Positions 15,087 to 22,929 are shown, counted from the first letter of the stretch. The stretch: DNA of 34,619 nt from Deltaproteobacteria bacterium (GCA_016875195.1 VGRY01000045.1:1-34619); one strand, 5' to 3'. The notes: a model not told the origin generated them from the sequence alone. Made by a program: numbers and translations.

Positions 15087-15110
15087 GGGCAATTCATGAA
15101 TTGCCCCTAC
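15083..15110. repeat. 28-bp perfect palindrome between the small gene and polB
   Basis: Arms GTAGGGGCAATTCA and TGAATTGCCCCTAC. It provides the stop codon of the gene before it and contains an ATG (15096) that is in frame with polB. Confidence 0.9.
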
Positions 15111-15125
15111 ACGTCGGACAAAACC

Positions 15126-17444
15126 ATGCAACTTCACGGATGGCTTTTTGATCTCTATCCGCTTGATTCCTCGATGATCCTCTGGCTCAAAGATCAGGAA
15201 GGAAGACTTCACCGCTTTGAGGATTCATTCCGGCCACGATTCTATGCACAGGGAAAGAAGAGCGATCTCCTTGTCTTGTACCAGTCCCTCCAAAAAAATC
15301 AATGGGCCTTAGCGTACCAATGGACCAGAAAGAAAGAGTTCTGGAGCGGAGAAGAGGCCGAGGTGATGGAGATCGAAATGATTGATCCGGAGCATTATGC
15401 GCAGCTTTCGAGACTCCTTCCTTCATGGGAAGAAAGAATAACATTCTACAACTGTGACCTTCCTTTGCCGCAGGTCTATCTCTACGAAAAGCAGCTTTTT
15501 CCAACAGGCAGATGCATGGTCGAAACCGAAGGGGGGCGCATCTTTCAGATCAGCCCTGATCCAAATGAATCGGTGTGGGTGGAAGGGAGAGACTTTATAG
15601 ATCTTCGGGTGATGACCCTCAACCATAACAATTCAGGGTGGAGCAAGGTGCTCGTGTTGGAATGTGAAGGATACCGGATGGAGATGGAGGATGTGGACGT
15701 TGGAGAGGTCAGAAGGTTTATGAAACAGTTCGATCCCGATGTGATTCTGAGCGATCACGGAGATGCTTCTCTTCTGCCTTTTCTCTTTTCTCTGGAGAGG
15801 AGGCAAAAGAGTTCCATTGCATGGGACCGGGAACCTCACCCCATCGCAAGACAGATCGATCCCAGAGGCCATTCTTACTTTTCTTACGGCCGGACTTACT
15901 ACCGGGCTCCTGCCCATCTCCTTTTCGGAAGATGGCATATTGACCGGAGGAACTCTTTTATCTATGGAGAGTCGGGCATGGAAGGGGTGATCGAACTGGC
16001 GCGGCTGGCCAAGATCCCGGTTCAGCGGATGGCGCGAACCTCTCCGGGAACAGCGATTACTTCGATGCAGCTTGAGCGGGCGTTTCAGGAAGATATCCTC
16101 ATCCCCTGGAGAAAAGGGGAACCGGAGCAGTTCAAAACAGCCTGGGATCTGCTCGTTTCGGACAAGGGCGGTCTTGTTTTTCAGCCGAAGCTGGGAATCT
16201 TCGAGGAAGTGGCGGAGATTGACTTTGCTTCGATGTATCCAACGATCATGGCCATTCATAATATCTCTGCGGAGACCGTGCTCTGCAAATGCTGCGAGAA
16301 CCACCGGGTCCCGGAAGCAGGCTACACGATTTGCGAGAAACGAGAAGGGATTGTGCCGAAAACCCTTAAGCCGATTTTAGAACGAAGAGCGTGGCTGAAG
16401 GGGAAAATCAAAGAGTTCGGAGTGATGAGTTCGGAGTTCGGAGAGAAGACTGAGAATGCAGAGGGCAGAAAGCAGGAGGCGGAAGGCAGGAGACAGGAAA
16501 CAGAAAACAAAAAAGAGATTTACAACCGGAAGCAGACGGCGCTGAAGTGGATGCTTGTGACGTGTTTCGGATATTTAGGTTACAGGAATGCCCGCTTAGG
16601 AAGAATTGAGGCACATGAAGCAGTCACTGCCTTTGGCAGGGAGAAACTTCTTCAAGCAAAAGAAGTCTGTGAAGAAGAAGGGTTTGAACTTCTTCATGCA
16701 ATTACCGATTCTCTCTGGATCCGGAAGAAAGGATTGAACATGGAAGAGGTTCTAAAACTCTGCCAGAGGATCAGCGAGGCCACTGGGGTGACGATGAGCC
16801 TGGAAGGAATTTATCGATGGGTGGCGTTTCTTCCCTCGAAGGGAAACCGGGAAAGTCCTGTGGCCAACCGTTATTTCGGCCTTTTCAACAATGGAAAGAT
16901 TAAAGCGAGAGGATTGGCATTTCGACGGAGCGATACGCCTCCCCTGATTCAGGAGGGTCAGAGTCGGATGCTCGAAGTTTTGAAAACAACGAAAGCTGTC
17001 AGTGATTACAGATTAAAGATTACGGAGATTTTGAACCTTCTCTTCGAATATAGCCTGATGCTCAAAGATGGACAGACAAGGAATGAGGACCTGGCCGTCG
17101 CAAAGAGGATCTCGCAGGAGCCGAATGCCTATAAGGTGGATAGCCTCACAGCTCTTGCTGCCCAGCAGCTGGAGGATACAGGAATTCCGATCCATCCGGG
17201 AGAGAAGGTGAAGTATGTGATCAAGGATGCGGAATCGAAGGACAAAGCGGAGCGTGTGAGACCTTTCCCATTGGTAGGACCGGACGACACCTATGATGTT
17301 AAAAAATATCAGGAGATGCTCATCAAAGCCACCGAGGAGATATTGATCCATTTTGGTTACGATACAAAACGCCTCAAGGAAATGATTGCAACATATTCTA
17401 CTTTCCTCCCCTCACAGGGGAGGAGCAGGGTGAGCATGGATTAA
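15126..17444 (+). CDS. Family B DNA polymerase, proofreading site degenerate
   Basis: 772 residues from the ATG at 15126 (MQLHGWLFDLYPL); the in-frame ATG at 15096 lies in a palindrome. Polymerase motif A is IDFASMYPT (Asp near 366), motif B KWMLVTCFGYLG (near 474) and motif C HAITDSLW (near 528). In motif C the usual first Asp of DTD is Ile, while the essential second Asp is kept. The exonuclease motifs are poor: the expected DxE reads LVLECEGY (near 178), and no clear ExoIII Y-x3-D is seen. Proofreading is probably lost, fitting a translesion enzyme beside lexA. Residues ~429-462 and the last ~15 are repeat-derived. Confidence 0.88.
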   Translation: MQLHGWLFDLYPLDSSMILWLKDQEGRLHRFEDSFRPRFYAQGKKSDLLVLYQSLQKNQWALAYQWTRKKEFWSGEEAEVMEIEMIDPEHYAQLSRLLPSWEERITFYNCDLPLPQVYLYEKQLFPTGRCMVETEGGRIFQISPDPNESVWVEGRDFIDLRVMTLNHNNSGWSKVLVLECEGYRMEMEDVDVGEVRRFMKQFDPDVILSDHGDASLLPFLFSLERRQKSSIAWDREPHPIARQIDPRGHSYFSYGRTYYRAPAHLLFGRWHIDRRNSFIYGESGMEGVIELARLAKIPVQRMARTSPGTAITSMQLERAFQEDILIPWRKGEPEQFKTAWDLLVSDKGGLVFQPKLGIFEEVAEIDFASMYPTIMAIHNISAETVLCKCCENHRVPEAGYTICEKREGIVPKTLKPILERRAWLKGKIKEFGVMSSEFGEKTENAEGRKQEAEGRRQETENKKEIYNRKQTALKWMLVTCFGYLGYRNARLGRIEAHEAVTAFGREKLLQAKEVCEEEGFELLHAITDSLWIRKKGLNMEEVLKLCQRISEATGVTMSLEGIYRWVAFLPSKGNRESPVANRYFGLFNNGKIKARGLAFRRSDTPPLIQEGQSRMLEVLKTTKAVSDYRLKITEILNLLFEYSLMLKDGQTRNEDLAVAKRISQEPNAYKVDSLTALAAQQLEDTGIPIHPGEKVKYVIKDAESKDKAERVRPFPLVGPDDTYDVKKYQEMLIKATEEILIHFGYDTKRLKEMIATYSTFLPSQGRSRVSMD
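16416..16510. repeat. Word-like repeat translated inside polB
   Basis: Starts with gttcggagt words like those flanking the four-helix gene, then ggcagaaagcaggaggcgg-type words. It is read without a stop as a hydrophilic Glu/Arg/Gln-rich loop (ENAEGRKQEAEGRRQETENK) placed between polymerase motifs A and B. Confidence 0.75.
17398..17440. repeat. REP-like repeat at the 3' end of polB
   Basis: ctcccctcacaggggagg is a short palindrome followed by agcagggtgag. It encodes the final PolB residues (FLPSQGRSRVSMD). Confidence 0.6.
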
Positions 17445-17449
17445 AACAA

Positions 17450-17477
17450 TTGACATGGTACAGAGTTATGATATTTT
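17450..17477 (+). promoter_or_regulatory. Possible promoter of the CAP-domain gene
   Basis: TTGACA (17450-17455), 16 nt, then TATTTT (17472-17477). It is about 85 nt before the ATG at 17563. Confidence 0.4.
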
Positions 17478-17562
17478 TTAACAAGAGAGTCAGCGTTCGA
17501 TTTCTGCAGATAGGTTTGATGTAGAATGCAGGGCAGGGAGTATAGTGAGGAGGTTTGATCGA

Positions 17563-18246
17563 ATGAACCGATTGGTAGTGAGTGTGGCTTTGTGTTGCAT
17601 TCTCATTGGAGCGTTTGCAACGGCGCATGCGAAGGAGACGTGGAATAAAACTTTGCTTGATACTGCGCGGGGGGTTAGCTATCTATCTGCAACGGAAAAA
17701 GATGTGGTTTTTGAGATCAATAAGCTGCGCTCAGCTCCAGGTCGCTACGCAGACCTTTACCTTGTGCCCAAGAAAGGAAATTATTCCGGGAAACTCTACC
17801 GAAGGCTAGGTCAAGTTGACATCTTAACAGTGGAAGGCGTGCGCGCGCTTGAAGAATGTATCTCCCAGTTAAAGAAATCAAAAGCAATTAACCCGCTATT
17901 TCCTTCACGAGGCCTGAGCCGGGCTGCCAAAGATCATGCCACTGATCAGGCGGAGACGGGCGGCATCGGGCATACTGGCAAAGATGGGTCTTCAGCCGAG
18001 GTCCGTATGAACCGTTATGGGAAGTGGGAAAAGGTGTCGGGGGAGAATATTTCATACGGGCATAATCTTGTTCAGGAGATTGTTTTTCAGATGTTAGTAG
18101 ATGATGGGGTATCTTCTCGCGGCCATCGGCGAAGTTTAATGCATCCTGCTTTCAGGTTCATCGGATTGGCGACTGGGTCTCATCCGAAGTACGACTATTT
18201 GTGTGTGGTCAACTTCGCGGGCGAATATAGGGAAAACAATTCTTAA
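17563..18246 (+). CDS. Secreted CAP-domain (SCP/PR1-like) protein
   Basis: 227 residues. Signal peptide MNRLVVSVALCCILIGAFA with cleavage likely after AHA. The CAP fold is recognised from FEINKLRSAPGRYADLY, RAAKDHATDQAETGGIGHTG and SGENISYGHN, ending HRRSLMHPAFRFIGLATG. The His/Glu residues of the CAP cavity are present. Exported, role unknown. The ATG at 17563 is chosen over the GTG at 17545, which is part of the ribosome binding site region (GAGGAGG). Confidence 0.88.
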   Translation: MNRLVVSVALCCILIGAFATAHAKETWNKTLLDTARGVSYLSATEKDVVFEINKLRSAPGRYADLYLVPKKGNYSGKLYRRLGQVDILTVEGVRALEECISQLKKSKAINPLFPSRGLSRAAKDHATDQAETGGIGHTGKDGSSAEVRMNRYGKWEKVSGENISYGHNLVQEIVFQMLVDDGVSSRGHRRSLMHPAFRFIGLATGSHPKYDYLCVVNFAGEYRENNS

Positions 18247-18332
18247 AAAACTTAGGGCAGAGCACAGTTTGAAAAAACGCACAATCATGTTATCATTTTC
18301 TTAAAATTATGATGGAGAAAGGGGGAATATCC

Positions 18333-18515
18333 ATGAATAAACAGGAAAGATTGAATGAATTAAAAGCGAAGCTTGAGGAGTTAAGGAAAAGAGATCCTTC
18401 ACATTGCTCCGGGACAGAAACATTTGTCGGACATACCGGGCACACGATGTCTCCGGAACTCTTCCAGCAGATAGAGGCGTTGGAAGAAGAGATCAAGAAG
18501 TTAGAAAAAAGTTGA
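18333..18515 (+). CDS. Small coiled-coil protein
   Basis: 60 residues from the ATG at 18333 (MNKQERLNELKAKLEELRKR), with GGGGGA before it. Two heptad-rich helices (LNELKAKLEELRKR and IEALEEEIKKLEKS) flank a short loop with one Cys and several His residues (PSHCSGTETFVGHTGHTMS). That loop could bind a metal (inference). I do not recognise the family. Confidence 0.65.
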   Translation: MNKQERLNELKAKLEELRKRDPSHCSGTETFVGHTGHTMSPELFQQIEALEEEIKKLEKS

Positions 18516-18598
18516 AATGACCTGTTTCTAGCGGTTTGAATTTTTTCCTAATATTACCCAATTCCTGCAAGGGATAGTTTATCTTCGAGGGGGTCCTC

Positions 18599-19240
18599 CT
18601 GATTTCAGATATCACACAATGGATTTTAGAGTTGATGAAGGCTCATGGACAGCTTTCGGTCTTCATCGGCGTGATCATCGAACAGATCATCGTACCCGTC
18701 CCATCTCCGATGATCGTGATGGGGGCAGGAGCTATTCTCATCTCGCCTGATCTTTCCATTCCCAATGCCTTTCTTCAAATTCTATGGGTCATTGTCCTTC
18801 CCGGGACGATCGCTTCAACCTTAGGCTCTTATATCGGATATACCATCAGTTACTATGGGGGAAAAGCTTTAGTGATTCGTTTTGAGCGGTTTTTAGGGGT
18901 GGATTGGGATCAGATCGAAAAGTTGGAGAAACGATTTCAGGGAAAGAAAGTAGCGTGGAGCCTTATTCTTGCGCGTGCCATTCCTGCCTTTCCCCTCTCC
19001 CTCGTCTCCGTCTTTGCCGGTCTCTTACGTATTCCCATCAGACCTTTTACACTCTATACCTTTTTAGGTTCGATCCTCCGCATTCTTTTTCTTGGTTTTG
19101 TGGGCTGGTGGGTGGGGGCAACTTATGAAAAAATAGCAAGCCATTTAGATTCATTGGAGACGATCGTCTCAGTTCTCATGCTGATAGCCATGGGAGGCGT
19201 CCTCGGATACCTCTACTATAAATTTAGAAAACGGGGTTAA
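18599..19240 (+). CDS. DedA-family membrane protein
   Basis: About 213 residues with four to five hydrophobic segments. DedA/VTT features are VIIEQIIVPVPSPMIVMGAG, the GSYIGYTISYYGGK segment and the ARAIPAFPLSLVSVFAGLL re-entrant region. DedA proteins move phospholipids or undecaprenyl phosphate across membranes. The sense of the family extends upstream of ATG 18635 (ISDITQWILELMKAHGQ), so I place the start at the CTG (18599) after GAGGGGG; this start is uncertain. Confidence 0.85.
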   Translation: MISDITQWILELMKAHGQLSVFIGVIIEQIIVPVPSPMIVMGAGAILISPDLSIPNAFLQILWVIVLPGTIASTLGSYIGYTISYYGGKALVIRFERFLGVDWDQIEKLEKRFQGKKVAWSLILARAIPAFPLSLVSVFAGLLRIPIRPFTLYTFLGSILRILFLGFVGWWVGATYEKIASHLDSLETIVSVLMLIAMGGVLGYLYYKFRKRG

Positions 19241-19303
19241 ACGGCATTTTATTAAATCCGGATGTTCAATCAGGGGGAATTAAAATAAAAAGGAGGATCA
19301 TGA

Positions 19304-19492
19304 ATGAAAGTAACAGTGGATGAAGAAACCTGTATCGGTTGTGAGGCCTGCGTCGATATCTGTCCAGAAGTATTTGAGATGAAAGACGACAAGGCTGTGG
19401 CAAAAATGAGTGTGGTTCCTGACAACCTGATTAAATCCTGCCGAGAGGCTGCCGAGGGTTGCCCTGTAGAAGCTATTCAGTTAGAAGATTAA
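19304..19492 (+). CDS. [4Fe-4S] ferredoxin
   Basis: 62 residues. CIGCEACVDICPEVF supplies three ligands plus the CP, and the distal Cys is in AAEGCPVEAIQ. This is a single-cluster ferredoxin of the Desulfovibrio/Thermotoga type and a soluble electron carrier. AAAGGAGG precedes the ATG. Confidence 0.95.
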   Translation: MKVTVDEETCIGCEACVDICPEVFEMKDDKAVAKMSVVPDNLIKSCREAAEGCPVEAIQLED

Positions 19493-19496
19493 ATCC

Positions 19497-19530
19497 AAAA
19501 AAAAGGACATCCCAAATTTCCGGGATGCCC
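19497..19530 (-). terminator. Terminator of the sigma factor gene
   Basis: On the minus strand GGGCATCCC, an 8-nt loop and GGGATGTCC pair (one G-U), followed by eight T residues. It is 22 nt after the sigma factor stop and close to the ferredoxin stop, so it may also slow plus-strand transcripts. Confidence 0.85.
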
Positions 19531-19552
19531 TTCTGCTATCACCAATTTAACA

Positions 19553-20857
19553 TTAATCAAAATATTCTTTGATCTCCTTATAGCGGCTTGGATCCCGCAG
19601 TCGCTCAAGGGCTTTGGCTTCAATCTGCCTGATCCTCTCACGGCTTAGACCGAACTGCCTTCCGATCTCTTCGAGTGTGCATTCGCCATCTTCTCCAATT
19701 CCGAAGCGAAGCCTTAGAATCTTCTCCTCTCTTGGAGAAAGCCCGGACAAAAGCTTTCCGATCTGATGGATCAGATCCTTCTCCAGGAGGGAATCAGAAG
19801 GAGAAAGGCTTTTCTCATCAGGGATGAGGTCTTCGAGGGTGCTATCCTCTTCACCGATAGGCATGTCGAGAGAAATTGGCTCTTCGATGAGATTGAGGAT
19901 CTTTTCCACATCATTCAAAGGGATGCCGCTGTCCTTTGATAGCTCCTGGGAAGTGGGTTCTCGGCCCAGCCTCTTTACCTGATCCTTAAAAGATTTCATC
20001 ATCTTCCCTTTGATCTCAAAGAGGTAGTTGGGGATCCGGATCGTTCTTGACTTCTCAGCAAAAGCCCTCAAAATGGCAGCCCTGATCCACCAGGAAGCAT
20101 AGGTGCTGAATTTATACCCCTTGGTATAATCAAATTTGGCCATGGCCTGCATGAGGCCAAGGTTGCCTTCCTGGATGAGATCAAGAAAGGAGAGCCCCCG
20201 GTTGGCATACCGTTTTGCGATGCTGACCACCAGACGGAGGTTAGCCTGTATCAGTGCATTCTTCGCCTTCTGGGTATCGAAGATGGCTTGCTGTTGCCGG
20301 GTTAACATCTCCTTATACTTTCGATTCTTCTCTCTTTTCTCAGAAAGGGTAATTTTTAATTTTTTCCCGTTTTTCCCTTTAGTTTTCTGTCCTTGTCGAG
20401 AATTGCCATTATTCCGTTTCTTTCCGTTTGAAAGTGAATAAAGCTGTGCTTTCAGCCGGTTGGTTTTGATCTCAAGGTTTTTTACCTGTTCCTCCCCTTC
20501 CTTGATCCTCTTGGCTAAGTCCACTTCTTGCTCAGGTGTCAGAAGAGAGATTTTTTCAAGACTTTTCAAGTATTCGAGAGTGATATCATGAGGGAAGAAG
20601 TAAGGTTCATCCTGGATGGCAGGGTCTGCTTGGACCTCTTCCTGCTCCTCCACAACCACCTCTTCTCCTGTCTGGAGTTCAAATTCCTCAAGAGTCGCCT
20701 CATCTAACTCGCCTCCCCCATAAAGGGGGGCATCCATGGAGTTCATCCCAGCTCCTGTCTCATCGGCATTGGATGAGGATGATCTCTCTTCGGTTCTTAG
20801 TTGCACCGACAGGGTTAGCTCCTCTCTTTTTTTTCCATTGGTCCTACCCTGTTTCAC
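19553..20857 (-). CDS. Sigma-70 family RNA polymerase sigma factor (group 1/2)
   Basis: 434 residues. Region 1.2 begins at DITLEYLKSLEKISLLTPEQ. Region 2 (NLRLVVSIAKRYANRGLSFL, then YKFSTYASWWIRAAILRAFA) opens the -10 element. Region 3 is SFKDQVKRLGREPTSQELSK. Region 4 ends LSRERIRQIEAKALERLRDP. An unusual basic, Lys/Gly-rich insert (~145-175) separates 1.2 from 2. Region 1.1 is replaced by an acidic N-terminus. The 'RTIRIPNYLFEI' variant differs from housekeeping RpoD, so an RpoS-like alternative sigma is likely. The start is GTG at 20857 with AAGGAG upstream. Confidence 0.85.
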   Translation of the reverse strand: MKQGRTNGKKREELTLSVQLRTEERSSSSNADETGAGMNSMDAPLYGGGELDEATLEEFELQTGEEVVVEEQEEVQADPAIQDEPYFFPHDITLEYLKSLEKISLLTPEQEVDLAKRIKEGEEQVKNLEIKTNRLKAQLYSLSNGKKRNNGNSRQGQKTKGKNGKKLKITLSEKREKNRKYKEMLTRQQQAIFDTQKAKNALIQANLRLVVSIAKRYANRGLSFLDLIQEGNLGLMQAMAKFDYTKGYKFSTYASWWIRAAILRAFAEKSRTIRIPNYLFEIKGKMMKSFKDQVKRLGREPTSQELSKDSGIPLNDVEKILNLIEEPISLDMPIGEEDSTLEDLIPDEKSLSPSDSLLEKDLIHQIGKLLSGLSPREEKILRLRFGIGEDGECTLEEIGRQFGLSRERIRQIEAKALERLRDPSRYKEIKEYFD

Positions 20858-20886
20858 CTTAACTCAACTCCTTTCTATTTATAATA

Positions 20887-20921
20887 AAAAACCCCTTCCA
20901 AACAAATTGTATTGGAAAGGG
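20887..20921 (-). terminator. Attenuator-like hairpin in the sigma factor leader
   Basis: On the minus strand CCCTTTCCAA, a 10-nt loop and TTGGAAGGGG pair, followed by TTTTTTA. It lies about 30 nt before the sigma GTG and about 100 nt after the promoter at 21029-21057, so transcription must read through it. A 45-codon frame (21016 to 20879) runs across the hairpin. Confidence 0.65.
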
Positions 20922-21028
20922 TGAACCACCCAAAGATAAAAATCTTTTCTAAATTTAATAAACCCTATATTTTTATTTTTTTCCTTATATTCCCTCACCC
21001 TTATCAGGTGATTCATCCTTTTAATTTT

Positions 21029-21057
21029 AATATATTCAAAATGACTCTATTTGTCAA
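21029..21057 (-). promoter_or_regulatory. Promoter of the sigma factor gene
   Basis: On the minus strand TTGACA (21052-21057), 17 nt and TATATT (21029-21034), near consensus. It implies a leader of about 165 nt before the GTG at 20857. Apart from this and the promoter at 21315, the 573-bp gap 20858-21430 is AT-rich and I see no gene in it. Confidence 0.7.
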
Positions 21058-21314
21058 GAAATATTTATATAAAGTATTATTAAATAAAATCAATATGTTA
21101 CTGATTTTTAACAAAATCACCTAATTTCAGATAGGATTTATTTCAAAACTTTCTTTCATCAGGTATTTAAGGAAATATTGAATAGGATAGGTTTTGATCA
21201 ACTCAAGGGTGCCCTATTTTATGGTATCGATCTACGACCTTTGGTATTTTAATAAAATAATGCTCAAGACTAATCTCTCTCAACCGGCCAGCCCTGAGGT
21301 GAGGAGGCAAAGGG

Positions 21315-21343
21315 TTGACTTTGATAAGGCCTTCTTTTATATA
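21315..21343 (+). promoter_or_regulatory. Promoter of the PHP gene
   Basis: TTGACT (21315-21320), 17 nt, TATATA (21338-21343). It is about 88 nt before the ATG at 21431. Confidence 0.65.
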
Positions 21344-21430
21344 AAGTTGAAATCGAAAAAGTTTTTTAATTCTCTTCTCTTAAACCCAGATTAGGGTAAT
21401 AGAGGAGGAGTGGTTAAAGGAGAGGTAGAA

Positions 21431-22276
21431 ATGGGGTATATTGATCTTCATCTTCATACCACTGCCTCGGATGGGGTGAAAACCCCCTCTGAGATGGTCA
21501 GATATGCGAAAGCCAAAGGACTTCAAGCCATTTCGATTACCGATCATGATACGATCGAAGGTTTGGAGGAGGGCCTGGCAGAAGGGGAGAGGCTTGGGTT
21601 TGAAGTTATACCCGGTATAGAAATCAGTGCTGAGCATTCGCCGGGTTCTATGCATCTTCTTGGATATTTTATAGATATTCACCACCCCACTCTAAACGAG
21701 AAATTGAAATATCTACAAAGGGCAAGGGAAGAGAGAAATCCAAAGATGGTGGAGAAGCTCAATCGGCTGGGTGTTAAAATTACTTATGAAGAGGTGGTTA
21801 AGGCTTCCGGGGGGGGGCAGGTGGGGCGGCCACATTTTGCCCAGGTGCTTATAGAAAAGGGATATGTCAGGAATTTTCAGGAGGCTTTCGACCGGTATCT
21901 GAAAAAAGGGGCTTCAGCCTATGTTGATAAATTGAGGCTTACACCAGCCGAAGCCATTCACTTGATTAGTGAGGCCAGGGGAGTGCCTGTGCTCGGTCAT
22001 CCAAACACCCTTGGTTTAAATGGAGCTAAGGGTCTGGAGAGTTTGATCGGGGATCTTCTCAAAGATGGTCTGAAGGGCATAGAGGTCTATTATCCAGAGC
22101 ATTCTTCTACAGAAGTTGCTCAGTATAAAACTCTGGCCGAGAGAAATGGTCTCATCATGACCGGTGGGACGGACTACCATGGAATTGAAAAGGAAAGCTT
22201 GGATGTTGGAGTGGGAAGAGGGGATATGAAAATTCCCTATTCAATGGTAGAGGCACTTAAAGCGGCCAGGAATTGA
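21431..22276 (+). CDS. PHP-domain phosphoesterase (RNase AM / YciV-like)
   Basis: 281 residues. Metal-binding PHP motifs are DLHLHTTASDGVKTP at the start, ITDHDTIEG, GIEISAEH, GHPNTLG and GGTDYHG. Relatives remove nucleotides or phosphate from 3',5'-bisphosphates and trim RNA 5' ends. The ATG at 21431 follows AAAGGAGAGG; a GTG at 21410 in the same frame is less likely. Confidence 0.9.
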   Translation: MGYIDLHLHTTASDGVKTPSEMVRYAKAKGLQAISITDHDTIEGLEEGLAEGERLGFEVIPGIEISAEHSPGSMHLLGYFIDIHHPTLNEKLKYLQRAREERNPKMVEKLNRLGVKITYEEVVKASGGGQVGRPHFAQVLIEKGYVRNFQEAFDRYLKKGASAYVDKLRLTPAEAIHLISEARGVPVLGHPNTLGLNGAKGLESLIGDLLKDGLKGIEVYYPEHSSTEVAQYKTLAERNGLIMTGGTDYHGIEKESLDVGVGRGDMKIPYSMVEALKAARN

Positions 22277-22314
22277 CCTTTTGAATTAAAATAGTAGTAA
22301 TACCGGAGGATGAA

Positions 22315-22728
22315 TTGGTTGTCTTTTTATTGGCCGCTACTGCTTTACTTTGGGGTGCGACGCCCATCCTTGAAAAGATGGGTTTAGCTAAAGTGGATCC
22401 TTTGGTAGGGGTTACCATTCGGAGCACAATCGTAACCATCAGCCTCTTAATCCTCACCTTTCTCCTGGGTAAGGGTAGGGCATTGATGTCGCTCGATGGT
22501 AAAAGCATAGCGCTCTTCGGCGCAAGCGGTATGATGGCAGGTCTTCTCGGAATGTGGACTTACTATACAGCGTTAAAAATGGAGGCCACTTCACAAATTG
22601 TTCCTATTGCAGCCTGTTACCCGCTGGTCACCGCACTTCTCAGTGTTCTGATCCTCAATGAGGAGTTCAGTGTATCAAGAGTCATTGGAACAGCTTTAAT
22701 TGTGTCAGGAATCTGGCTGGTTAAGTAG
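22315..22728 (+). CDS. EamA-family membrane protein (single repeat)
   Basis: 137 residues with about five hydrophobic helices, one half of the usual ten-helix EamA/DMT exporter. Features: ATALLWGATPILEKMGL at the start and ILNEEFSVSRVIGTALIVSG at the end. Half-length members probably dimerise. The start is TTG at 22315 after GGAGG; the ATG at 22310 is out of frame. Confidence 0.82.
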   Translation: MVVFLLAATALLWGATPILEKMGLAKVDPLVGVTIRSTIVTISLLILTFLLGKGRALMSLDGKSIALFGASGMMAGLLGMWTYYTALKMEATSQIVPIAACYPLVTALLSVLILNEEFSVSRVIGTALIVSGIWLVK

Positions 22729-22732
22729 ATGA

Positions 22733-22790
22733 GTCGCATCGTCTGATCGTCACATAGTCGAATAGTCATTTTTGACTGTTAAACGATAAA
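22733..22790. repeat. Word-like repeat after the EamA gene
   Basis: Made of gtcgcatcgtctgatcgtc-type words followed by a short inverse (gactgttaaacgat). Probably another member of the word-like repeat class. Confidence 0.45.
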
Positions 22791-22824
22791 AGCGGGCAAT
22801 AAATCAAGTGGAGGGAATTAAATA

Positions 22825-22929
22825 ATGAAGAAGAGAGGAAAAACAAATCGGTTAAAGGCGGCACTCAAGAGAAAAAATGTGAAAAGTTCATTAAGAAAAT
22901 CGAGAGGTGAGAGAAAGTATCCCACCTGA
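22825..22929 (+). CDS. Small basic protein, 34 residues
   Basis: ATG at 22825 with GGAGG 10 nt upstream. The product (MKKRGKTNRLKAALKRKNVK...) is almost entirely Lys/Arg/Ser/Asn, so it could bind nucleic acid. It is too short for family assignment and may be spurious. Confidence 0.4.
   Translation: MKKRGKTNRLKAALKRKNVKSSLRKSRGERKYPT

Noticed and set aside
15096-15125. polB start at ATG 15096
   Set aside because: This ATG is the centre of a perfect palindrome and the ten added residues are not polymerase-like.
15633-16304. Minus-strand 223-codon frame inside polB
   Set aside because: Antisense to well-conserved polymerase sequence; the protein has no recognisable pattern.
21194-21394. 66-codon frame before the PHP gene
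   Set aside because: No ribosome binding site, covers the PHP promoter, and its content is random-looking.
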